DNA from: an uncultured Bacteroidia bacterium
GTDB lineage: Bacteria; Bacteroidota; Bacteroidia; Bacteroidales; Prolixibacteraceae
DNA length: 34,832 bases
Direction of reading: 5' to 3'
Assembly (NCBI GenBank): GCA_903834845.1
Contig: CAILKW010000556.1
Span: 1-34,832, forward strand
The notes under the pieces are model-generated. The model did no database searches, was not told the origin of the DNA, and saw only the letters and a program-made list of their open reading frames with translations. Made by a program: the position numbers and the translations under genes. Every line of letters starts with the position of its first letter. Positions within the stretch are counted from its first letter, which is position 1. Below, piece by piece: positions 1-7,307 of the stretch.

Positions 1-474
1 CAAATCTTCAGGCATCCATTCCAAACGTTTTTTCCATTGAAACCGAGGCTGAATATCTTTTATTGTGTAACCGGTGTATTCAAATGAGTTTGGCTCACTT
101 TTAAGATTGTCTAACCATTCCGGCAATAGGTAACTATGAGTCGGTTGACCAATCAGACCACCAATGTTAAACTTATGACCATCAATAGTTATTTTTGCTT
201 CGGGCCGAACAGATCGTAAATAATTTTGTGATGTTACAAGGTTTTTTATACCGATAGTTGCCAGATTAGGTGCAATCCTGAAACTTCGTTCAATCAAACC
301 ATTAGAAAGAAGTATTTCCTTTCCGCCATCCGATTGCGTAACCGTGCCAATGTAGCTTTTACCATTAATGACCCAGTCATTATTCTGCATATTATCGCCA
401 GTAATGTATCTGCATGAGTCAAACATGCAAACACCAATAATTGCAGACACTAAACTAAATTTTCTTGCTTTCAT
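1..474 (-). CDS. Clan GH-D-like putative glycosidase, N-terminal part (cut by window edge)
   Basis: The gene starts at an ATG at 474 and runs off the left end of the window, so only the first 158 residues are visible. The N-terminus is a short basic stretch and a hydrophobic segment ending near a cysteine (FDSC, about residue 21), which fits a secreted or lipid-anchored protein. The visible part is clearly a paralog of the complete protein at 14415-16580. Both contain LxNGLxxRxFRIxPN, then RxxxPEAxITIDxxKxxIGGL-x-GQ, then a W(L/I)D(S/N)LK segment. The complete relative has a TIM-barrel-like core, so a secreted alpha-glycosidase-like role is inferred. The catalytic part lies outside the window and nothing can be said about active-site residues. 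It is the last gene of the leftward hydrolase run seen here. Confidence 0.8.
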   Translation of the reverse strand, partial: MKARKFSLVSAIIGVCMFDSCRYITGDNMQNNDWVINGKSYIGTVTQSDGGKEILLSNGLIERSFRIAPNLATIGIKNLVTSQNYLRSVRPEAKITIDGHKFNIGGLIGQPTHSYLLPEWLDNLKSEPNSFEYTGYTIKDIQPRFQWKKRLEWMPEDL

Positions 475-832
475 GAATTCAGTTTTATTATATAACTTTT
501 GAAATTAAAATACATTTACATGGCAACCTAATGGTTTTCCAGTCCCGCTGCTCAACAGAGTTTTCATAAAACCTACAGGTGACTCCATGTTGAATTTCCA
601 GTTCTCGATCCGGCAGATCACTTGTTCACTGACGCCATCGATTAATATTTCATTTTTTGCAGCTGGGTTTTTGATGCTCCTTTGAATAGCAGTATCAGGA
701 TAAGTAAGAAATAATAATCTGATAAATAGTATATTACTTAGATATTGGTTGTTTATACCCATATTTCTGCCTTAATAAATCTTGTATTTTATAATGTTAT
801 TTAATGTTTTATTCCACTGTAAGATTCCTTCA
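475..832. other. 358-bp gap between hydrolase genes
   Basis: Apart from the doubtful 85-codon frame at 505-762, I see no gene, RNA or clear hairpin terminator here. The sequence is AT-rich compared with the GC-rich gene at 833-2926. It would contain any promoter for the partial gene at 1-474, but I could not find a convincing Bacteroidota TAnnTTTG element. Confidence 0.5.
505..762 (-). CDS. Doubtful small ORF, unknown function (possible gene remnant)
   Basis: An 85-codon frame with an ATG start lies in the gap between the two flanking hydrolase genes. The first 20 residues are moderately hydrophobic but are not a convincing signal peptide. The C-terminal half (IENWKFNMESPVGFMKTLL, ending in GKPLGCHVNVF) looks protein-like rather than random. 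I do not recognise a family. It could be a real small gene, the C-terminal remnant of a decayed larger gene, or a chance open frame. The orientation matches the neighbours. Confidence 0.25.
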   Translation of the reverse strand: MGINNQYLSNILFIRLLFLTYPDTAIQRSIKNPAAKNEILIDGVSEQVICRIENWKFNMESPVGFMKTLLSSGTGKPLGCHVNVF

Positions 833-2926
833 TTATTGATTCCCTTTTCGAAACCGAACCATGCCACATCCACGCACGAGGGGGACAGTGAGTTCCAACC
901 CGTCGTTTTTGAACCGTGCGGTTAACGGGACAGGTTTTTCAATTCCGGGAAGGATAACCTCACATCTGGCGGTCTTTAGGCCAGGAACGTTACAGACACG
1001 AACGATGGCAGTCCCGGCTTTACCAGCTAAGGTCACCGGCATCACGTAACCATCTGGCACCTCGAACAAATTTACCTTTGCAGAGTCGCTCGCTACGCAG
1101 TGCGGTGTAAGTACCCATTTCTTGCCGCGCATAGCATCCAGGAGTGATCCATAATCAAGAAACATCTTGTCGGCTAGGGGAGAAGGGCGGAGGCAGTGGT
1201 TGTTGTTCGGAAAGGGTGCGGTCGGGAAAACGCCCAGGTAAAGACAGCGTTGAAAATAGGCATCATTGATTTCGCCGTCTCCTGAGGTCCAGATCATCAC
1301 TGGTTTTCGCAGCCCTTGAAGCGCAGAGTAGTTGATATAGCTATCCGAGGCCCATTCCGCGTAGATTCCATCAACTTGTCGGAGCGTTTCAAGGCGAACC
1401 GAGCAATTGTTGGCGAAGATAACCTTGCCTGCCTCGTGCATCAGGGGGCCCAGCTTGCTCATCAAGTCCATCCAAGACATGAACAAGGAACGAGCGGGCC
1501 TACCGTCCACCCAACTGATGCCATCGTCAGCGTTGGTATTGTAGGTGCCGATCCAGTCGTTCCGGTCAATGCCGATACCGTAGGAGTCAGGCAGTTTCTC
1601 GATGTGGCGGCGTGCCTGTTCCAGCAGATGCCGCTGGTAGGCTGGGTCACCGGGATCAACGATCAGCGCGCCGTAGCAGTTCGACCTAAGCGGTTGGTCG
1701 CCCTTCATTATCACGGCTGAGCGGCGGTCGCTCTGAAACAGATAGTCATGCGGGTTTTTCCAAAGATCGTCATCGTTCTTGGCCTGACGTGGAGGTGGCG
1801 GAAACTGCATGTTGCGGCCATATTCGGTGACATTGAAATAGTTCAGGACATAAAAACCATTGGTACGCATCCAACGTCCGTAATCGTTAAGGGTCTGGTA
1901 GCTGGTCCAGCCTGGCTTGCCCGGTGTCCTCTCGTCAGGGGCACGATCCCAGCGGGCCTGCATGTTGGCCATCGGCGGCAGAAACTGTCCCATATAGGGA
2001 AAATCCTCACTGCACTTCCAGTTGATGCGAAACGCCATCTTCCGCAGTTTCTCCACATCGAATTGTTCCTCGCTGCCTGAATAGGCAGCGCACCCGGCCA
2101 TCGTGTCGGCAGCCGGATTTGGCGGATCGAAATACACTGAATATCGCTTGACCATCCAACCAAGTCCTGCCCTGCAATCAGCAGGATGGGCCACCAGATC
2201 CATCGCGAAACTAACTCCGCGGCCTTCTCCAAGACGATATTTTGTTCTGGAGAACGTAATTGCACCCTGTTTAGATACCATTAATTTCAGATCGAGCATC
2301 GTATCTTCCGGCGACTGCACAATAGTAAGTGCCGAGTCAACATCCGGTTCGGCCATGGTTGCAAGCGGAATACAGAACCAAACCGGAGCCTTGCCAAGTA
2401 CCTGACTAAAATGAGTAAACTGATACGACCAACTCCGGTTGGTAAAAGGCCTCCACACCAATGGATCCTGCCAGGTGCCGGTCGTATCGTCGGGATCGCC
2501 CCATGAAGTCCAAAACCGGCTTTCCTCTGTGGCCGGATAATTCAGTTGTGTGGTTATGGCTGTCGTCCATGGCTTGTCGTTGCTGATGATTTGCACTTCC
2601 CAGCGAACGCTGTTACTGGTTGGCGTAAATCGCTCTGTAAGAGATGCCTGATGGCCTTGCACGTCTGTCAACTTTCTGGTGAACGAATATCCACCTCCAT
2701 CCAGTGTTTTCACTACCACCGGGCCTGCTTTATGACAACCGTCGAGCCATGTTTGACCAGTTACCTTCGCCACCGAACAACCTGCAATGAGCCCTTGTTC
2801 ATCGAGCGTCACCGACAAGCCCGGAGACTTCACATAATAGTTAAGAGGCATCTTCGGCTTGGCGATGACGATGAAAGCAGCGGCGAAAAGACAGGTAAGA
2901 GTAACGATGAGGTTCTTCGTGTTCAT
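833..2926 (-). CDS. Secreted TIM-barrel-like protein, IDR-DW family paralog 1 (putative glycoside hydrolase)
   Basis: The start at 2926 places the signal peptide (MNTKNLIVTLTCLFAAAF) at the N-terminus; an upstream ATG at 2971 would add 15 polar residues. The 697-residue protein has a beta-rich N-terminal region (about 25-250), a barrel-like core (about 280-610) and a C-terminal beta domain ending in RGCGM. Core motifs shared with the proteins at 9739-11943 and 17750-19951 are FPYMGQFLPP (about 309-318), NVTEYG (365-370), GIGIDRNDW (450-458), VDGIYAE (518-524) and GKKWVLTPH. By analogy with clan GH-D, D454 in IDR could be a nucleophile and E524 an acid/base; this is inference. I cannot place it in a named GH family. 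It is visibly more GC-rich than both paralogs (a sampled line at 1501-1560 is 55% GC), suggesting separate acquisition. Next to two GH29 fucosidase genes. Confidence 0.8.
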   Translation of the reverse strand: MNTKNLIVTLTCLFAAAFIVIAKPKMPLNYYVKSPGLSVTLDEQGLIAGCSVAKVTGQTWLDGCHKAGPVVVKTLDGGGYSFTRKLTDVQGHQASLTERFTPTSNSVRWEVQIISNDKPWTTAITTQLNYPATEESRFWTSWGDPDDTTGTWQDPLVWRPFTNRSWSYQFTHFSQVLGKAPVWFCIPLATMAEPDVDSALTIVQSPEDTMLDLKLMVSKQGAITFSRTKYRLGEGRGVSFAMDLVAHPADCRAGLGWMVKRYSVYFDPPNPAADTMAGCAAYSGSEEQFDVEKLRKMAFRINWKCSEDFPYMGQFLPPMANMQARWDRAPDERTPGKPGWTSYQTLNDYGRWMRTNGFYVLNYFNVTEYGRNMQFPPPPRQAKNDDDLWKNPHDYLFQSDRRSAVIMKGDQPLRSNCYGALIVDPGDPAYQRHLLEQARRHIEKLPDSYGIGIDRNDWIGTYNTNADDGISWVDGRPARSLFMSWMDLMSKLGPLMHEAGKVIFANNCSVRLETLRQVDGIYAEWASDSYINYSALQGLRKPVMIWTSGDGEINDAYFQRCLYLGVFPTAPFPNNNHCLRPSPLADKMFLDYGSLLDAMRGKKWVLTPHCVASDSAKVNLFEVPDGYVMPVTLAGKAGTAIVRVCNVPGLKTARCEVILPGIEKPVPLTARFKNDGLELTVPLVRGCGMVRFRKGNQ

Positions 2927-3003
2927 TATGTTCAAACTGATATTGACGGGAATTTGCTCATGCTCATTCATATTATTGAATTAGTATATTTCTTTTTTTC
3001 TTT

Positions 3004-4485
3004 TCATTGTTTATTTTTTGTTGTGAATTTAATTGCCCATGCGTGATCACAGGGCGGACTGGAACGAGCGCTGGCAGGGAAAACTATGGTCGTCTGCCCG
3101 TTTTGGGTTTCACCAGCCGACAATTCACCGGCAAATCCAAGCAATGTGATTTTGCAGGCTTTGGCGTTGAGTTCCGCCGGGATCACGAACTTCACCGGCA
3201 TCCCGGCACTGTCGTCCTTTGCAAGTACGATGGCGTACACCGTGCTGTCGCGTTTGACGGTAAAGACGCAGTCGCCTTTCTCATAGGGTACTATGGGACG
3301 TGTGTTGTAAATGGCTTCGCCGTTGATTTTAAGCCAAGCACCCATTTCGTTAAGACGATCAAAGACAATAGGATCAAATACACCATTTCCATCGGGGCCA
3401 ATGCCGATGAGGTAATTGCCGTTGCGTGCAACAATACGGCAAAGGTTGCGGATCAGTGTGCCTGTACTTTTGAATTGGTCGTTCGGCTTGTAGGGCCAAG
3501 CTGTACCCATTGTCATGCAGGTCTCCCAGGGGTAGGGTAAGAAATGGTCGGGGATCTCGCCCTCGGGGGTGATGTAATTCTCGTTCACGCCGCTCACGGT
3601 TCGATCCACTACGATGAGGCCGGGCTGATGTAAGCGTGCCATCGCCACCATACCATTCATGTCGATGTCGTTGTCAGGCGGACGCACCGAACCGCCGTCG
3701 AGCCAGAGGACATCCTGAGGACCGTAGTCGGTCATGAGTTCCCCGATTTGTTTCCAGGTGAACTCTTTGAACTGCTTCCACTGCCCGGGGCGCTCACTCG
3801 GTTTGTAATTGGGACCCTGACCGCTTCCTGGCTGGAGGTCCGGAGTCCAGTAGTTAGGATTGTTCCAATCGGACTTTGAAAAATAGATGCCGGTACTCAT
3901 TCCCTCCTGCCGGAAGGCGTTACTCATTTCCCTGATCACATCTGACTGCTTGTTTGTGTGAAACGGACAACGTATCGAAGTGATCTTGTATTCGGTAGTC
4001 GGCGTGTTCCACAAGCAAAAACCATCGTGGTGCTTCGCCATGGAAAAAACATACTTCACACCAGCTTCCCTGAAAGCGGAGGCCCACTGTCTGGGGTTGA
4101 ACTTTACCGGATTGAAGGTAGTGATCAGGTTCTCATAGGCTTTCACATAAGCGCGATCATCGAGCATATCGTATCCTGGTGGCCGCTTGTTCCAAGGATG
4201 CTCTGTTGTGACCAGGCTCCACGATTCGACGATTCCCCACTGACTATAAGTGCCCCATGTGATAAGCAACCCAAGCTTCCGGTCCTGCCACTCCTGCAAT
4301 TTCTTCAACACCGCAGGGTCTTCCGGTGGTGTCCATTCTTTACTCGCTGTATAAGCTCCGAAGACACCGGTTCCATCTTGTCCCGATGTTGATTGATCAG
4401 GCTTGTTATTTGTTTTGTTTTGATAGCATCCATAAAGGAAGAACCCTAACATTATAAAGATTAAAACTATCTTATTCATAGTCAT
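3004..4485 (-). CDS. GH29 alpha-L-fucosidase, lipoprotein
   Basis: Predicted to remove terminal alpha-L-fucose from glycans outside the cell or in the periplasm. The N-terminus has a hydrophobic stretch ending in a lipobox (LYGC, Cys20), so the enzyme is likely lipid-anchored; the ATG at 4479 (residue 3) is an equally good start. The GH29 catalytic barrel covers about residues 45-385. Family motifs are AKHHDGF (150-156), VLWLDGG with the expected nucleophile Asp263, and PWET at 320-323, the conserved region following the nucleophile. A C-terminal beta domain of about 100 residues follows. Length (493) is normal for a bacterial GH29. The stop is 77 bp upstream of the next gene's start at 2926, and the upstream GH29 gene ends 13 bp before this start, so co-transcription is likely. 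Its GC content is higher than that of the neighbouring fucosidase gene. Confidence 0.93.
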   Translation of the reverse strand: MTMNKIVLIFIMLGFFLYGCYQNKTNNKPDQSTSGQDGTGVFGAYTASKEWTPPEDPAVLKKLQEWQDRKLGLLITWGTYSQWGIVESWSLVTTEHPWNKRPPGYDMLDDRAYVKAYENLITTFNPVKFNPRQWASAFREAGVKYVFSMAKHHDGFCLWNTPTTEYKITSIRCPFHTNKQSDVIREMSNAFRQEGMSTGIYFSKSDWNNPNYWTPDLQPGSGQGPNYKPSERPGQWKQFKEFTWKQIGELMTDYGPQDVLWLDGGSVRPPDNDIDMNGMVAMARLHQPGLIVVDRTVSGVNENYITPEGEIPDHFLPYPWETCMTMGTAWPYKPNDQFKSTGTLIRNLCRIVARNGNYLIGIGPDGNGVFDPIVFDRLNEMGAWLKINGEAIYNTRPIVPYEKGDCVFTVKRDSTVYAIVLAKDDSAGMPVKFVIPAELNAKACKITLLGFAGELSAGETQNGQTTIVFPASARSSPPCDHAWAIKFTTKNKQ

Positions 4486-4498
4486 ATATTTAAATAAT

Positions 4499-5854
4499 TT
4501 AATAACAAGAAAGAGTTCTGATTAGCGGTGTCCCGTCAGATTTCATAACCTGGAGTCTGATTGCCGAGAACATACCATCTTTGATTACCTCAATTCTTTT
4601 GTGACCGATACTGGAACCGTTAGAAATCAACTGCCAGTTACCTTCGGTCATTCCCGAGAGTTTGTATTCCAGAATCCGTTCCCCCTTTGCGATATCTTCC
4701 ATAATGACCACGTATGAAACCAATTTTGGGGATTTAAATTTTACTGTAAATTCATTACCTGAGCCATCCGTTTTTCCCAGCAGATCCGAAAAGTTCTTCC
4801 TGATCAGTTGACCGAAATCTTTTAAACGCTGAACATCTGCATTGGGTACCAATCCCCTGTTATCCACCACAAGCCCCAGCAGCATATTTGTGTTCCTTCC
4901 TACGCTTTTACAATATTTATCCATAAGTTCATTCAGAGGCCGCAACTGGTCATCTTGGTTTTTATGCCAGAACCAGCCGCCCTGAAAAGAAGAGTTTAAA
5001 CGCAGCGGAAAATCTGCCTCCCCTGGGCACCAGAACAAACCTTCGGGATTACCGTTAAGGCCTTTGATTTCAATAACGCCTGATGCTGAAGTTGTTGAAT
5101 CAGCTCTTGACCAGCAGGGATAAGGAGCCACACCTTCTTCATTACCCACCCACCTTATGTTGTTTTCATAACCGTAAGGACCTTGGAAAGCAATGGCTTC
5201 AGTCTGGTATTTTTTCAGCATCCCCAGAAAATCTATTCCGCCTTTTTCCGGTGGCAACACTCCTCCGTCGAACCAAACTTCCATCAAATCACCATATTCG
5301 GACCAAAGCTCAGTCTGCTGAATTTTAACTTTTTCATTGTATTTTTTTTGTTCTTCAGGATCCCCAGAGACAACTTTTCCCGGATTGTCTGCTTTCAGGT
5401 ATCCATTGGCAGTTGTGCTGGCATAAATACCTGGTTTAAGACGGTATTTCTTACATGAAGCAACGAAATCTTTAACAATATCGCCTTGCCCGTTTCTCCA
5501 AGGTGTGTTTTTTACACTGTAAGGATGAGCTTTTGTAGGCCATAAACTAAAACCGCTGCAATGTTTGGCTACGAGTACCGCGTATGTTGCTCCGGCCGCC
5601 TTGGCTGCACTTATCCATTGATCCGTGTCGAGTTCTTTGGGATTAAAAATTGATAAATCGGGATAGTAATTCCAATCCTTCCGGAAATCGTATCCTGGTT
5701 CATAAACAAGGATATCAAAGCATATCAGCACTCCAATTTCCGAATCGGCCCAGTCTAAATGAGCCTTGGTTGGGAGTACCCCCCGGGTGTCCTGTGCCGA
5801 AGCGACAGCTATCAGACCCCAAATCCAAACAAATACATTAATGATTACTCTCAT
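4499..5854 (-). CDS. GH29 alpha-L-fucosidase (subfamily-B-like)
   Basis: Secreted exo-fucosidase. I chose the ATG at 5854 because it puts a clean signal peptide (MRVIINVFVWIWGLIAVASA) first; the ATG at 5884 adds ten residues. The catalytic barrel shows VAKHCSGF (95-102), the counterpart of the usual KHHDGF, and MEVWFDGG with the nucleophile Asp196. CPGEADFPLR contains Glu279, in the position and context (followed by GGWFWH) where GH29-B enzymes carry the acid/base. Those enzymes often prefer alpha-1,3/1,4 fucosyl linkages, so a linkage preference different from its neighbour is inferred. The C-terminal 100 residues form a small beta-sandwich-like domain. Length is 451 residues. It sits 13 bp upstream of the second GH29 gene and is likely in the same operon. 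Confidence 0.92.
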   Translation of the reverse strand: MRVIINVFVWIWGLIAVASAQDTRGVLPTKAHLDWADSEIGVLICFDILVYEPGYDFRKDWNYYPDLSIFNPKELDTDQWISAAKAAGATYAVLVAKHCSGFSLWPTKAHPYSVKNTPWRNGQGDIVKDFVASCKKYRLKPGIYASTTANGYLKADNPGKVVSGDPEEQKKYNEKVKIQQTELWSEYGDLMEVWFDGGVLPPEKGGIDFLGMLKKYQTEAIAFQGPYGYENNIRWVGNEEGVAPYPCWSRADSTTSASGVIEIKGLNGNPEGLFWCPGEADFPLRLNSSFQGGWFWHKNQDDQLRPLNELMDKYCKSVGRNTNMLLGLVVDNRGLVPNADVQRLKDFGQLIRKNFSDLLGKTDGSGNEFTVKFKSPKLVSYVVIMEDIAKGERILEYKLSGMTEGNWQLISNGSSIGHKRIEVIKDGMFSAIRLQVMKSDGTPLIRTLSCY

Positions 5855-5967
5855 TTTAAGCAATTTATAATAAAGATAAGACATGAAATAGTGCTGTAGA
5901 ACATTAACCGGAAGTTTTTCATATTTATCGATGAATAACTGTTTAAAAAAGATTTGCTCCTTACTGG

Positions 5968-7272
5968 TTACTTTGTTTTCAAAAGTTTATTCCCAACAGC
6001 CTTAATCTGTTCAAAGTGGTGAGGCAGAATTTCTCCTTTGGAATCAGTTACGACTTCAAGGCATAATACACCACCATTTGATATGATCTTTTGGGTCTTT
6101 GAAACAAGTGTATCTGTTTCAAACTGTTGTCCGTGGCCACCCCATTTTTCTCCCAGATAAGTAAACAGGAACCATTGTACTCCATCCTTAACCCATCTGC
6201 CTTCGGGTAACTCATCAATAGTCTTTTTTTCTCCGGAACTATAATCACAATAGGGTGTATTTACCTGTATCTTCCCAAACCCATAATTGTAGGTCACTAT
6301 ACTGTTTTTATTCCCTGCTTTGGCAGCAATGGTATGTGTACTTATGTTATGTTTGAGCAACATATCCATTCGTGTACTTCTGATGGCATTCCAAGCATAT
6401 AATCCATCAAACCACCAGCCTTTAACACCATTGCCATATCTCAAACTCCATTCTCTGATCATATCTTCCAGAATAGGCTGATTAAATTGACTTGTCGCTG
6501 AATCTTTACCATTCCCGTAAACATATTTGAATTTCACAGACACAAGTTTGTTTCCTACAGGAGGATTACTCGGCAGGTATAATATCAAAGGAATGTTGTA
6601 CTTTTTCAGCTCCTCCATCAAATCCATGGGCAAATCACGATTTGAGCACAAGTCCCCGGGTTTTATGCCAACGATCCTGTCAAAAGAAGCGTTCGGAGAA
6701 CAGTAATAACCTGAGTTTTGCCCAAGGGTAAACATGACATAACCCGCCCCTGCTTCTTTAGCCTGACGAGCAAATTTATCAACATCAAAGCTGTTTACCG
6801 CATCGTTCCACTCTTTTGAACCTCCGTTAGGGACAATGGCCTCCTTTAAGTAGTGTACCATGATGCCGTAACCGGCATCTTTAAACCAATCAGTGTTGGG
6901 ATTTCCTTTGTATTCAACAGGTTTGGAGGATATAACAGAAACGGCCTTTTTTTTATTCGTACCTTTAATACCATATCTTACTTCACATTTCAGGTATTTA
7001 CCGACATAAGAAGTAAGTAAAACTATCTCTTTTGTGTATATACCATCAAGTATTTCCCATTTTCCCTCCCGTGAAGGGGCCAAATACCAGGAATATTCGA
7101 TAATCTCAGTATCACCCGGAAAATCAGCATGAATACTGACAAGATTTTTGGCAAATAATTCTCCTTCAAAGGATATTTTCATTGCATTGAGCATCTGGCT
7201 GGAGAAGACTGCCACTAAAAAAAGGAAAAGAACATAATAGTTTATCGGTCGTTTGAAGAATGTTGTTTTCAT
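5968..7272 (-). CDS. Divergent GH29-like protein with N-terminal beta domain
   Basis: Secreted protein of 434 residues with a signal peptide (about 1-30). Residues 31-120 look like an immunoglobulin-like beta domain (SWYLAPSREGKWE, then GKYLKCEVRY). The barrel begins near NTDWFKDAGYGIMVHY (126-141), typical of GH29 entry strands, and continues with FDVDKFARQAKEAGAGYVMF. The expected KHHDGF motif is replaced by GQNSGYYCSPN (184-194). GVKGWWFDG (282-290) supplies a candidate nucleophile Asp289. I can see no obvious acid/base. Fucosidase activity is therefore uncertain; altered specificity or a non-catalytic role is possible. The gene lies directly upstream of the two canonical GH29 genes with a gap of about 113 bp. 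Confidence 0.78.
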   Translation of the reverse strand: MKTTFFKRPINYYVLFLFLVAVFSSQMLNAMKISFEGELFAKNLVSIHADFPGDTEIIEYSWYLAPSREGKWEILDGIYTKEIVLLTSYVGKYLKCEVRYGIKGTNKKKAVSVISSKPVEYKGNPNTDWFKDAGYGIMVHYLKEAIVPNGGSKEWNDAVNSFDVDKFARQAKEAGAGYVMFTLGQNSGYYCSPNASFDRIVGIKPGDLCSNRDLPMDLMEELKKYNIPLILYLPSNPPVGNKLVSVKFKYVYGNGKDSATSQFNQPILEDMIREWSLRYGNGVKGWWFDGLYAWNAIRSTRMDMLLKHNISTHTIAAKAGNKNSIVTYNYGFGKIQVNTPYCDYSSGEKKTIDELPEGRWVKDGVQWFLFTYLGEKWGGHGQQFETDTLVSKTQKIISNGGVLCLEVVTDSKGEILPHHFEQIKAVGNKLLKTK

Positions 7273-7307
7273 TTATGAAAGTTTTTTAAGTTGTTTAAAT
7301 ATATTAT

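Noticed and set aside
1316-1720. Plus-strand open frame of 134 codons inside the paralog 1 gene
   Set aside because: Antisense to conserved motif-bearing sequence on the minus strand and without recognisable protein features.
2546-3046. Plus-strand open frame of 166 codons
   Set aside because: It lies antisense to the well-supported gene at 833-2926 and the end of the GH29 gene, has no domain-like features and fits a shadow frame of GC-richer coding sequence.
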